A stretch of DNA of 64,000 nt, from positions 744,001 to 808,000 of the forward strand of contig JAOWBW010000569.1 of the NCBI GenBank assembly GCA_026119855.1, in the 5' to 3' direction. Made by a program: the position numbers and the translations under genes. Below are positions 22,701 through 32,089 of this stretch, piece after piece; positions within the stretch are counted from its first letter, which is position 1, and each line of letters starts with the position of its first letter. This DNA is from Campanula takesimana. Its lineage: Eukaryota; Streptophyta; Magnoliopsida; Asterales; Campanulaceae. The notes below the pieces were generated by a model, which saw only the letters and a list, made by a program, of their open reading frames with translations, had not been told where the DNA came from and did not search any database.

Positions 22701-23290
22701 AATGGTTACACATCATTCTTGAGTAGTAGTTTGAAATAATGGATGAGAACATTTAATGAGATTCTTGACTTCAAACTGATCATTTGAAGTGGTAAAGTTT
22801 TCTCTAAATTAGTTATACTAAAAGTATACTTGAGAAAATTAGAATCATTAAAATGTTATATATTCCGTTATTAAACTTTCTACAAGAATGTGAATTATAA
22901 AAAGTGTAATATTCTCAGATATTGGCAATTTGATGTATCTTGGAAGATTTAGTTGTTTAGAGAAACATCTCTATTTTTACTAAATTATGTAGATACACTT
23001 ATTGACCATGTAGAGTTCGTGGTGGAGCTCTTGTTTAATTATTTAAAATACTTGTAAAAGGAATTGTTTTCCTTGTGCTTTATATTGAGTTAGTCTCAAT
23101 ATAAACTGATTTTTTTTAATAGTTTTGATAATCATTAATGAATGGATTTGTTCATGTTATCTTAAGTGATAGGGCCCGTCGCTTAGAGGTAAGTTGAACA
23201 ATCTATTGAATTGTTGCTCATTTCGTTGAGCTACTTATTAATGAATGGATTTATTCAACTAATTTAACTCCAATTTAACTACTTAAAGTA
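19736..23290. other. Decayed AT-rich DNA, possibly copia interior
   Basis: There is no open frame of note in 3.5 kb. A patch near 21866-21900 can be read as a broken copia GAG-pre-integrase motif (LWH...HIGKH), which would fit the neighbouring copia-type LTR, but the match is short. Otherwise I see only AT-rich sequence full of stops. Confidence 0.35.
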
Positions 23291-23435
23291 TATCCCAAAT
23301 TAATAAGGACTACTTTCTTTAGTTAAATTCCTTGTAATATTAAACACACCAAAATTCTTGGACATTCAAATAAGCTTATTTTAATCTTAAAGACACTTAA
23401 GAATATTTTTTTCCTGTATTAAATAAACTGGATAA

Positions 23436-23590
23436 GAAACATGATCAATCGACGCATTAGTCAAAGAGACTGCCGTACTAGAGCTCATGTGATAATGAGA
23501 AGTAGTCCTTATTAATTTGGTGAACACATTGGTAGTCATGAGCTCTAGTACGGCAGTCTCTTTGACTAATGCGTCGATTGATCATGTTTC
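23436..23590. repeat. 54-bp hairpin at the LINE 5' junction
   Basis: 23436-23489 is the exact reverse complement of 23537-23590, the first bases of LINE-derived sequence. A second pair flanks it: 23295-23315 is the reverse complement of 23500-23520. The loop therefore contains inverted flanking DNA. The pattern suggests an inversion made during LINE integration. Confidence 0.9.
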
Positions 23591-23909
23591 TGAGACACAG
23601 GTGCCGGTGGTAGTAGCTGAGGATACTAATCAGGGACAGGGACAGAAAAGCATGGATACAGATATAGGGACTATTCAGGGATCTGAGGACTCAGAATTTT
23701 CTGAGGGTGATACTGAGGTCGAGACAACTACTGAGACAAGTTCTACAGGGGACACTACAGCGAAACAAGATCCTTCTTTTAAAGACGTTTCCAGTGGTAA
23801 GAAGTCGAGACGTAGGAAGAAAAAGGGTAATAAGCCGTTGCCGATGGGTTCGCCTCCGCAGACCCGAAGCAAGACTGTTGGGGTAACCTCTATCTCTAAT
23901 AGTTTTTAA
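23538..23909 (+). CDS. LINE ORF1 C-terminal remnant
   Basis: A frame open from 23517; sequence of LINE origin starts at the methionine at 23538 (MSSSTAVSL). It is acidic and Ser/Thr-rich, then ends in a strongly basic KKSRRRKKKGNK stretch and SISNSF. The usual ORF1 RNA-binding domain and CCHC knuckle are absent, so this is the C-terminal part of the RNA chaperone. Its stop overlaps the ORF2 start as TAATG, an arrangement that suggests coupled termination-reinitiation. Confidence 0.75.
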   Translation: MSSSTAVSLTNASIDHVSETQVPVVVAEDTNQGQGQKSMDTDIGTIQGSEDSEFSEGDTEVETTTETSSTGDTTAKQDPSFKDVSSGKKSRRRKKKGNKPLPMGSPPQTRSKTVGVTSISNSF

Positions 23910-26569
23910 TGTCGTTCATCATATGGAATGCTAGAGGCGTCGGTAATGTTAAGACTATGGATGCGTTGAAAGTTTTAGTGCAGCAGCATAAACCTTGGTG
24001 TTTAGCAATTCTGGAACCTAAAATCTATGGTATTAGGCTCCCGAATATCGCTAAACAACTTGGTTTTCCTCATTTCATGCATGGAGATCCTGTTAATAAG
24101 CATATTTGGGTGTTATGGAAAAATGGTATTGATATGGATGTTGCTCTAGTCTCAAAGCAACATATCTCTGTTCGGGTTACGGTTTTTGGCGAACAGTATG
24201 GGGTATTTTCGTTTGTTTATGCCAGTTGTGATCGGTTGGAGAGACAATCTTTATGGGGAGAGCTCGTTAATTTATCTTCACAGTCTGATGATCCGTGGTT
24301 GATTGGTGGTGATTTCAACATCATTGCAGCGCCGGCGGAGAAACTGGGAGGTAATGGGTGGGATTTTCCTAGTATTGATGACTTCTGCAATTTCATGGTT
24401 ACTGCCGGTGTTTCGGATGCGGGTTATGAAGGGAGTATCTATACCTGGTGTAATGGGCATCCTGGGAATCGTCGGATTTGGGAGAGATTGGATAGGGTGT
24501 TGGTGAACGGCTCTTTCGCTGCTAAACACGGCAGTATCACTGTTGTTCATTTACCGCGGGATGTATCTGATCACTCTCCGCTGCAGATTAATATCGCTGC
24601 TATCACTAAACCGAAGTGCCCCTTTAAGTTTTATAAAATGTGGTTGGAGCATCCAAGATTTGATGACTTTGTACGGGAGGTGTGGAGTAGAAGTTGCTGG
24701 GGAACACCGTTGTTCAGACTGCACCGGAAGCTTCATGTGTTGCGCGGAGAACTCAGAAAGTGGAATTGGGAGGTTTTCGGTAATATTTACCGTAAGATCG
24801 ATCAGTTGCAGGATGATCTTACCCGTTTGGACTTCTCACTGCAGCAAAATTGGGATGATTTAGTTGCTGCAGAACAGAGGCAGAAAAATGCGGAACTAGT
24901 TCAGGTTCGCAGATGGGAGGTGGACATGAAACAGCAGCAGTCACGGCAATTATGGGTTCAGGACGGAGACAGAAACTCGGCCTTTTTTCACGCTTCCATC
25001 AAAGAGCGGAGAAGGCAGAATTCCTTGAAGCTGCAGCTGCCGGATGGTTCTTGGTGTGATAATGAGAACTTATTGGGAGAGCTTGGAGCTAAACATTTTG
25101 AGGAGATTTTTTCTTCTGGTCCTCATGAGGTTGATGACAGGTTATTTCAGGGTATTGTGGCAGGAGTAACAACTGCAGATAATGCGATGCTTACTGTAGT
25201 CCCTGATGAGACAGAGGTTTGGGAGTCTATTAAATCTCTGAATGCAGACAGTGCTCCGGGATCAGACGGTTTTACTGGTCAATTCTTTAGGGGATGTTGG
25301 TCAATTATTAAAACTGATGTTGTTGCTGCGGTTCAGTCGTTCTATAGAGGTGAGGAACTTCCCAAAGGTTTGTCGTCTAATGTGTTGGTGCTCTTACCCA
25401 AGGTTGATAAGCCGACTGGGTTTAAGGATTTGAGGCCTATTAGCCTATCCACCTTTATGAACAAGGTGATCTCTAAAATTTTAACTTTACGACTGGCTTG
25501 TGTGTTGCCTAAGTTAATTTCTCCGGAACAGACGGGTTTCATGAGGGGTCGTGGTATTCAGGAAAATATTGCCTTGGCTCATGAGATGGTGCATCGGATC
25601 GATCAGAAAGTTGTGGGTGGGAATGTTCTCTTCAAGCTGGATATGTCTAAGGCGTATGATCGACTAGAGTGGGATTTCTTATTTAGAGCTTTAGAAACGT
25701 TTGGGTTTGATGCCAACTGCTGCAGCCTGATTTCGAGGTTAGTGCGGGGTAATTGGTATTCTGTTCGTATGGGGGGTGTTTCTCATGGTTACTTTCCCTC
25801 AACTCGTGGGGTGAAACAGGGAGATCCGCTCTCTCCATTGTTATTCATTATTGCTCAGGAAATACTGTCCCGGGCATTGTACAGAGCTGTTCAGGAAGAG
25901 GTGTTTAGGCCGTTTGAACATGGTAGGGGGAATTTTCCATTGACCCATTTGCTTTATGCGGATGACATGCTTTTGTTTTGTAACGGGCGTCAGAGATCCA
26001 TTGAGGGTCTTCGTAAGGTTTTGAGTATGTATGAGAGGTCTTCGGGTCAATTGATTAATTTGGAGAAGAGCGGTTTTTATGTGGGTGCTAAAAGGCGACA
26101 GTTCGAGATAGAAAATATTCGAAGATGGTCGGGTTGCACGCACCAGCAGTTTCTGCTCAAATATCTGGGGATCCCGTTGTTCAAAGGTAGAGTCAAGAGG
26201 GTACACTTTGCGGAGCTAGAAGCAAAGATGATGAAAAGGGTGGATGGTTGGAAAGCACGGCTTCTGTCATTTGGTGGGAAGGTAACTCTCATCAAATCTG
26301 TGCTTTCTAGCATTCCTATTTATTCTTTGGGTGTGCTCAAGGTTCCTAAGGTTGTAACTCGTAAGTTGGAAAGCATTATGTCCAACTTCTTATGGAGCAG
26401 TGGAGGTGAAAAAAGGGCTCATTGGGTTTCTTGGGATGTGGTTTGTAGACCTATCCAGGAAGGTGGTTTGGGAATTCGGAGGGTGGGGGATATGAATCAG
26501 GCTATGTTAGCCAAGTTGGCGTGGGTGGCCACCAGAGGCAATTCCCTATGGTCACAATGGTCCGTGTAA
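23909..26569 (+). CDS. LINE ORF2: AP-like endonuclease and reverse transcriptase
   Basis: An 886-residue frame. The N terminus is an exonuclease-endonuclease-phosphatase fold: WNARGVGN at ~7, the LEPK catalytic glutamate near 36, GGDFNI near 133 and SDHSPL near 221. RT follows from about 480: KPTGFKDLRPISL, LFKLDMSKAYDR, GVKQGDPLSPLLF and the catalytic YADDMLLF near 690. The endonuclease nicks target DNA and the RT copies the RNA at the nick. The start at 23909 overlaps the ORF1 stop. The frame ends early through a one-base shift near 26560; the rest of the protein lies in the next frame. Confidence 0.94.
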   Translation: MSFIIWNARGVGNVKTMDALKVLVQQHKPWCLAILEPKIYGIRLPNIAKQLGFPHFMHGDPVNKHIWVLWKNGIDMDVALVSKQHISVRVTVFGEQYGVFSFVYASCDRLERQSLWGELVNLSSQSDDPWLIGGDFNIIAAPAEKLGGNGWDFPSIDDFCNFMVTAGVSDAGYEGSIYTWCNGHPGNRRIWERLDRVLVNGSFAAKHGSITVVHLPRDVSDHSPLQINIAAITKPKCPFKFYKMWLEHPRFDDFVREVWSRSCWGTPLFRLHRKLHVLRGELRKWNWEVFGNIYRKIDQLQDDLTRLDFSLQQNWDDLVAAEQRQKNAELVQVRRWEVDMKQQQSRQLWVQDGDRNSAFFHASIKERRRQNSLKLQLPDGSWCDNENLLGELGAKHFEEIFSSGPHEVDDRLFQGIVAGVTTADNAMLTVVPDETEVWESIKSLNADSAPGSDGFTGQFFRGCWSIIKTDVVAAVQSFYRGEELPKGLSSNVLVLLPKVDKPTGFKDLRPISLSTFMNKVISKILTLRLACVLPKLISPEQTGFMRGRGIQENIALAHEMVHRIDQKVVGGNVLFKLDMSKAYDRLEWDFLFRALETFGFDANCCSLISRLVRGNWYSVRMGGVSHGYFPSTRGVKQGDPLSPLLFIIAQEILSRALYRAVQEEVFRPFEHGRGNFPLTHLLYADDMLLFCNGRQRSIEGLRKVLSMYERSSGQLINLEKSGFYVGAKRRQFEIENIRRWSGCTHQQFLLKYLGIPLFKGRVKRVHFAELEAKMMKRVDGWKARLLSFGGKVTLIKSVLSSIPIYSLGVLKVPKVVTRKLESIMSNFLWSSGGEKRAHWVSWDVVCRPIQEGGLGIRRVGDMNQAMLAKLAWVATRGNSLWSQWSV

Positions 26570-27981
26570 AGTATAAATGTCAACCTGCAGCCTCTAGTTC
26601 GCATGTGTGGCAAGCTGCATCGTCATATTTACATCAGTTGGATGATTGCAGTCGTTGGGTTGTTGGCAGAGGAGATATCAGATTTTGGACTGATAATTGG
26701 TGTGGGGTTCGACTTGGAGGCCCGCTTCCTGAAGATCAACTTTTGACAGTGAGAGATGGTATTCAGGTTTTGGAGGACATGCTTCAGTTTATCCCGCAGG
26801 ATCTACATGCCAATGTTCGTAGGGTGCATATAGATGAGCATAGTGAGGATCGTCTGGTCTTCACTCTTACAAAAATGGGAACTTTTGAGACAGCTGCATG
26901 GTGGGATTATATTCGGGTCCGCAGCCCTTTGGTGGAATGGGGTGCTAAGGTTTGGCATCCCAACATCCCTACAAAGGTCAGTGGTTTCTGGTGGAGGGCT
27001 ATGCACAATGGTCTTCCGGTGGATGCAAAATTGGAGTCTCGGGGCTTCAATATCCCATCTCGATGTGTGTGCTGTCCTGGAGGTGGTCATAGGGAGACTC
27101 TTAATCATTTACTTCTACAGTCGGCGATTGCGCAGTCTGTTTGGAGGCATTGGGTTAGTCTTTTCCCTTTGACTCATAATTATATTGATTTACATCATTT
27201 GTGGACTGTTTGGTGTGGTGGACAGTTAAAGCGCCGACAGGTTGGTTTAGTTCGTATGGGTATTATGCTTTTTACTTGTTGGGAGATTTGGAAAGCAAGG
27301 TGTAAATCGATTTTCGAAGGAACTGTTATGAATAGTGCCAAAATTGTAGATGGGGTTAAAAATTCTCTTATTGAGATGTGCTCATTCCTAGTCCCGAAAG
27401 GGGCTCCTAGTGGGAATGACCGTGACTTGTTGGAGAGCTTAGGCCTCAAAGTGGCAGAGCATAAGTTTAGGCGGCAGAGGCTGTTGAGATGGGAGCCTTC
27501 CCGCTCTCATGTTTTTACTTTGAATACGGATGGTTCCGCGATAAACGGCCAGTGCACGGGTGGTGGTATTATAAGGGATGGTATGGAGGCTTTTGTTTGT
27601 GCCTTTTCACACTACTACGGAGATGGAACCAACATGAAGGCGGAGATCTTTGCTTTACGTGATGGCCTGCGCTTATGTCATTCTTGGGGTTTACTTTCTG
27701 TTCAGGTAAACTCAGATTCCTTAGTAGCTGTGAATATTTTAAAAGGGCGAAATAATTGTCCGTGGCAATACACGTATGAATTGCGGGAATGTGAAAGTTT
27801 GATTGGAGGGTATGAGTTACGTCATGTTCTTCGTCAAGCAAATGGGGTTGCGGATAGATTGGCTTTTGAAGCTCATATTCATAAAACGGTTTGGACATAT
27901 GGATCGTCAAGGGAGCTTCCACGGAGTGTCTTGGACGCGTTACGTTTTGATGAAAGTGGATACTATGTTGAGCGTCGATAA
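26565..27981 (+). CDS. LINE ORF2 3' part: zinc-binding region and RNase H
   Basis: This continues ORF2 in a different frame; that frame is open from 26521, but true homology resumes at about 26565 (VRVKYKC). It contains the zf-RVT region common in plant L1s (WHPNIPTKVSGFWWRAMHNGLP..., CVCC...HLLLQS) near residues 150-215. An RNase H1-type domain occupies ~325-465: LNTDGSA, KAEIFALRDGL, VNSDSL and ANGVADRLAFEA, giving all the acidic positions. The RNase H would remove the RNA template. It was separated from the RT frame by a single-base indel. Confidence 0.9.
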
Positions 27982-28294
27982 TTATTTGATGTTGTTGGTG
28001 TTTGCTGCGGCTTGGTTATGGTGTTTGGTTCTGTGGAATAGTTTCTTGAGTGCAAGGAAGGCATACGGACTCGTTTCGGTTGTAAAAGAGGCACACGGGC
28101 CCGTGTCTTGGACTTTTGATGGATCATTGGGCTCATTTGAATTTATTAGGATTGTTCTTTGGTTTAATTTTTTCAGGCTTTTATTTTTTAGATGGTTTTA
28201 CCTTTTGAGGAGTTGGTTTATTTTTTGGATTTCGAGGTCCGGCTCCATATCCGGCAATGAGTCGGGTGGTTGTCCCCCTCTTGTACTTATATTT

Positions 28295-28330
28295 TATAAT
28301 TAATAAAATCTTCCCAGGTGCCGCCCTGGT

Positions 28331-28358
<28 letters not shown>
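28295..28358 (+). terminator. LINE 3' end: AATAAA, hairpin, poly(A)
   Basis: TTAATTAATAAAAT is followed by a CCAGG-TGCCGC-CCTGG stem-loop and then the poly(A) tail. A similar arrangement occurs downstream of the hAT transposase at 62118-62180. Confidence 0.7.
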
Positions 28359-28361
<3 letters not shown>

Positions 28362-28876
28362 TAAAAAAAATATAAGACTAATACCCATCGGCTGACCAAT
28401 ATGATTAGGAAAAAATCATGATTGGTTAATAGAAGAAGTAATGGAACTAAACTTCTTTTAATAAAAAAAGAAGTCAAATCAAATTACATGACCTCAAGAA
28501 AATAGTGTCATATTAAAAGGGGAAAAAGTGATGTCAGGCAGATTGGGTAGAAACTGGACGGGCATTAGGTACAGATGGAGTATTTTCTTGTGCAAATACG
28601 TTCATGTTACTAGTGCTCCGTCCGACCGTCAGTGCGTACGCTCGGCTTCGTTTCTAATTCTGCATTATGTCTTACTTGTCTTCTTGTATAGTTGATACCC
28701 TTTTAATTAGTGATAACAAAATCGTGATCTATGGTGAAATTATGAGAGACTCAGGCGAAGTGGGATAGCAGGCGCAAGTAGATCTGTACCTGTGTGCGCA
28801 GACTTCGGTACTAATCTTGAGATCGTTTTATCCTCGGAGGAATTTGTCAGTATCCGAAATCGCACGAGTAGGAGGC
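28359..28876. other. Non-coding flank, probably inverted copia LTR sequence
   Basis: No gene. A small inverted repeat (ACCAATATGATT / AATCATGATTGGT) lies at 28397-28434. From about 28600 the sequence looks like the downstream part of the inverted LTR at 28877-29082. Confidence 0.4.
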
Positions 28877-29082
28877 AATAATTTCTCTTAGGAGAGTCTT
28901 ATTCAGGCGACTCGATCTACCCGATAAGTGTTCTAACTTTCGCTTTAATTTTTCTTATTGTTCAAGTATGCTTAATTTACTTGTACCGTTATTTATTGGT
29001 TGACTACGATTATATATGTGATTACATGATTGCCCCTTTGATTATTTGTATAATCTGCTCGTTGCGTAATTTATATTCCAAC
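28877..29082 (-). repeat. Copia-type LTR segment, inverted copy of 19471-19674
   Basis: Read on the minus strand, it starts GTTGGAATATAAATTACGC and follows the left copy for about 205 bases with only a few differences. It diverges just after AAGAGAAATTA. Together with the left copy it brackets 9.2 kb including the LINE. Confidence 0.85.
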
Positions 29083-29084
29083 TA

Positions 29085-29350
29085 TCCCTCTGTCCCTCTT
29101 TAACTTACAGATTTTGGAATGGGCACATTATTTAAGGAAAAAGTGAAAAAGTTTGATGTGTTATGAGTGTAGATAGTTGAGTGGGAGAGAGAAAGTGGAG
29201 TAGAGAATAGTAAGTGGATAGTTGTTGTGAGTATGTTAAGTGGGTCCCACTATTTTAAAAGTATTAAAACATTTCCTTTTTGGGATTTTGTAGATTAAAG
29301 AGGGACAACCAAAATAGCAAATTTTGTAAATTAAAGAGGGACGGAGGGAG
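29085..29350. mobile_element. Stowaway-type MITE
   Basis: A 266-bp element with ends TCCCTCTGTCCCTCTTTAA and (inverted) CTCCCTCCGTCCCTCTTTAA, flanked by TA at 29083-29084 and 29351-29352. Confidence 0.88.
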
Positions 29351-29389
29351 TATGAGTTTGTAAATAATAAAAGACACGTAATAAATTCC

Positions 29390-29402
29390 TGGTATCAAGA
29401 GA
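29390..29402 (+). other. Probable copia primer-binding site
   Basis: TGGTATCAAGAGACC resembles an initiator-Met primer-binding site with an insertion. It lies about 95 bp upstream of a copia-type gag start. The corresponding LTR is not visible; the Stowaway sits where it should end. Confidence 0.45.
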
Positions 29403-29485
29403 CCTAGGTTATTTTCTCCTCTTCCGCTGCACCTAGGGTTCTTGGTTTCCGCCATTTTCTTTTCTCCTCTTTTCTCTGCATAACG

Positions 29486-29810
29486 ATGACTTCCTCTTCT
29501 AAGTTTTCGTCCCATCCTGCTCTCGCTATATCCAACATCAAAAACCATGTGACTATCACTATGGAGTTGGAAACCGGCCAGTACGTGACATGGGTAGGGT
29601 TATTCAAAGTCCATACCCGAGCCGTGAGGGTTGTTCATCATATTATCCATCTGATCAAGGGTAAGGAAAAAGAACCCACGACTAATGAAGAAATCGAGAT
29701 ATCATGTGGTCTACTCTCGATGCAACGGTCTTAGGGTGTATATATTATACTATCTCCATCGATCTCCTCAATACAGTCATGGAACCAGATGATGAGACGG
29801 ATTTTATACA
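29486..29810 (+). pseudogene. Copia-type gag N-terminal fragment
   Basis: The first frame (82 residues from 29486) reads SHPALAISNIKNHVTITMELETGQYVTWVGLFKVH, the N-terminal pattern of plant copia gag (SLAVSNIK..VPI.L....YT.W..LF). After a frameshift near 29700, homology resumes with WSTLDATVLGCIYYTISIDLL near 29707-29770. It stops near 29810, where the rest of the element is missing. Confidence 0.72.
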
Positions 29811-30085
29811 TTTAATTCCTAGGATTTTATGAGCTTAAATTATTATTTTTTCTATTTTAGATTAGTTTCACGTATTTTTGGGCAATTATGTTATTTTGGA
29901 GTTTAATTGTAATTCGGGAGTATTTTAATATATCTATATTTTTTACCCGAATTTAATAATTTATGATGTAAAAGAAATTACAAAATGATGAAAAATGCAA
30001 ATCCCAAAAATTATAATGAGTGTGAAGAATTGGGTCAAGAATCAGTTTAAAGAAAGAAGGAATGGAATAGCCCAAGAAGAGTTGG
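29811..30085. other. AT-rich spacer
   Basis: Non-coding AT-rich sequence between the copia fragment and the Tat-type LTR. I see no element ends. Confidence 0.5.
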
Positions 30086-30288
30086 TGTTAGTACCCGACC
30101 TGAAAATGAGTTTATTAGGACTTTCCCAAAAATACAAGGACTTTGTAGGAATTAGAAACCTTGCAAAGACTTGTCCCAGATTTCCGAAATATCTCATTTA
30201 TGACAAAATCTATCAAATTAGGTAGTAAATGGTTTCCTTAAAACCATGCAGAAACCCTAGCTTAAGAATCAAGTCAGCCTGCAACCTT

Positions 30289-30370
30289 GGCCACGCGGCC
30301 AACCTTGCTCCGCGTTGATCTTGGCCACGCGGCCACTATTGTCACCGGCTTCAACCATGGCCAGGCGGCC
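30289..30370 (+). promoter_or_regulatory. Cluster of GGCCACGCGGCC palindromes
   Basis: Two exact GGCCACGCGGCC units (30289-30300, 30323-30334) and one GGCCAGGCGGCC (30359-30370) lie just upstream of the TATA box. All are kept in the other LTR (36818-36898). A protein-binding role is inference. Confidence 0.55.
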
Positions 30371-30417
30371 AACCTTGCGCTGGATGATCCTGACCATCAG
30401 ATCTTCCCCTCAGTTTA

Positions 30418-30427
30418 CTATATAAAC
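30418..30427 (+). promoter_or_regulatory. LTR TATA box
   Basis: CTATATAAAC follows the GC-rich palindrome cluster by about 50 bp. The same arrangement is seen in the second LTR at 36946-36955. Confidence 0.7.
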
Positions 30428-30907
30428 CAACTCCATTCCATTGGTTTAGGGTCCGATTTGGAGAGTTCCAAAGTCCGAATTTTGGAGTTTTTAAACATTA
30501 TTTTGCTCCCTAATTAAGCATTCAAACCTCCAAGAAGATCAAGGTTTATTTCTTGCCAACATAGGTAAGTTTTCTAACTTATTTCTTCACGTTCTTGCAT
30601 TATTTCTAATGTAGATCTTTAATATTCATGTTCTTGCATGTTTATTCATAGTTTCTTCATATGCTTCGCATGTTCATTCATATGTTCATATATGTTCTTC
30701 ATATGTTCATCGTGTTCATAGATTGAAACCTTATTTATGCTATATTTAGGGTTGCGATCTTCATGTTTGCATGTTATTTCATAGCCGATGATGATCTAGG
30801 GTTCATCGACCCAAGGATGATCTAGGAACTACTTCTAAACCCTAATCTTTAGGTAATTCCCCCCTCATTATGCATGATCCCGATTCTTCTGCCTATTCTA
30901 ATTCTCT

Positions 30908-30965
30908 GCGAACTACGCTGACCTGAGATTCTCACATTGAGAGGAACGTAGGCAATCTTCGGATC
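30908..30965 (+). other. CTACG...CGTAG hairpin element, copy 1
   Basis: GAACTACG and CGTAGGCAA form the outer stem, and TTCTC and GAGAG the inner one. This lies inside the LTR; other copies are at 34294, 36563 and 37433. Confidence 0.6.
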
Positions 30966-31196
30966 CGGTCTAAATCACTAACACACTACTAACACATTCG
31001 TCATGATAGAAAGACCGATCAATTCGGGCAATATGAGTGATAACGTTCAATATTCTTCTCTTGTTGTAATTTGACCCCCGAACCCACTAAAAATGCTTTT
31101 TTCAATGTTTTGGCTATAACTAAAACGGCGTGGCGACTCTCATAATTTTAATGTTGCTATGAATATATTCCCAAATTCAAACACGCGTATTCACAG

Positions 31197-31215
31197 TGGC
31201 GACTCTGCTGGGGAC
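31197..31215 (+). other. Primer-binding site, tRNA-Arg type
   Basis: TGGCGACTCTGCTGGGGAC starts one base after the LTR, a sequence typical of Tat/Ogre elements primed by tRNA-Arg. The second unit has TGGCGACTCCGCTGGGGAC at 37759. Confidence 0.85.
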
Positions 31216-31262
31216 TGCTTTGAAACTTTTTCAAACTTAGTGGGTCTAACTTTCGTCACATC

Positions 31263-31600
31263 ATGATGCTTGCCATGTTTACACGTGCACACACTTGCCA
31301 TGTTTACACATGCACACACTTGCCATGTTTAGACATGCACACACCTGCCATGTTAAACATGCACACACTTGCCATGTTTATACATACACACCATGTTTAC
31401 ACATGCACACACCTGCCATGTTTACACATGCACACACCTGCCATGTTTACACATGCACACAACTGCCATGTTTACACATGCACACACCTGCCATGTTTAC
31501 ACATGCACACTTGCCATGTTTTCACGTGCCCCCTACAGTTAAGCCATGTTTACACATACACCCACGCACTCCGCCATGTTAATACTCGTACCTTGTACCT
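31263..31600 (+). repeat. CATG-rich minisatellite
   Basis: About a dozen 22-26-bp units around CCATGTTTACACATGCACACAC. The frames it produces (Cys/His/Thr-rich) are by-products. A related, more diverged array sits at the same place in unit B (37830-38110). Confidence 0.9.
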
Positions 31601-32089
31601 TGTACCATGTACCTTTGTTATTTTCGCCTTAGTATTAGGGTCAAACAAAACTCTGCTATGCTCCCTTGTACATTATTTTCCTTCTCCTGCATTGCATTGC
31701 ATAGCATCATTCAAACATTCAAAACTTCTCTCTTTTCTTCTTAAAAAGAATTAGTTTCTTGCCACACACTACCACTAGTCCGTGTCAGCACTGCACAGGT
31801 CCCTACTACCCGGAGTATTCGATGTGCAGGAATTTGTGCGCTACTGCCTCACATTTTTCGAGTCACTCGTCTACTCCACTCACCGTGTACGTTCCGCGAG
31901 CGGTGGGAACCTTTAACCTAACCCGTGTCAACCCACACATAGAGATTAGGACACTCCTCGGACCACCCATTTAGGATGTAAAGAAATGCAAAACTTTTCG
32001 CAAAATAAAATGTTCATTGCATCTAGGCGACCTCTAAGGTCCATCGCTCATCCGTTGGGCCATCATTGCGATCCATTTGGGTCTACCCT

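Larger units (their letters stand above)
23537..28358 (+). mobile_element. Plant L1-type LINE, 5'-truncated
   Basis: A non-LTR retrotransposon: the tail of ORF1, a complete-looking ORF2 (endonuclease, RT, zinc-binding region, RNase H) split by one frameshift near 26560, a ~350-bp 3' UTR with AATAAA, and a long poly(A) from about 28335. The 5' end is an inverted duplication. I could not define a clear target-site duplication by eye. Plant L1s with a terminal RNase H are well known; this copy is unusually complete in its coding part. Confidence 0.93.
30086..31195 (+). repeat. Tat/Ogre-like LTR, left copy
   Basis: It begins TGTTAGTACCCGACC and ends TATTCACA just before the tRNA-Arg-type primer-binding site. 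It matches 36617-37757 along its length. It has three GGCCACGCGGCC-type palindromes (30289-30370), a TATA box at 30418-30427 and the CTACG hairpin at 30908-30965. Confidence 0.9.

Noticed and set aside
26565..27981. A host RNase H gene
   Set aside because: The domain is in line with LINE RT and zinc-binding regions and followed by the LINE 3' UTR and poly(A); it is the normal C terminus of plant L1 ORF2.
27803..28303. 166-residue frame over the end of the LINE
   Set aside because: It overlaps the RNase H frame in another phase and then reads the 3' UTR; the in-phase RNase H motifs belong to 26565-27981.
31263..31754. 163- and 95-residue Cys/His-rich frames
   Set aside because: They are readings of the CATG minisatellite in two frames at once; the residues follow the repeat period and no domain is present. 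The frames at 37833-38469 fail for the same reason.
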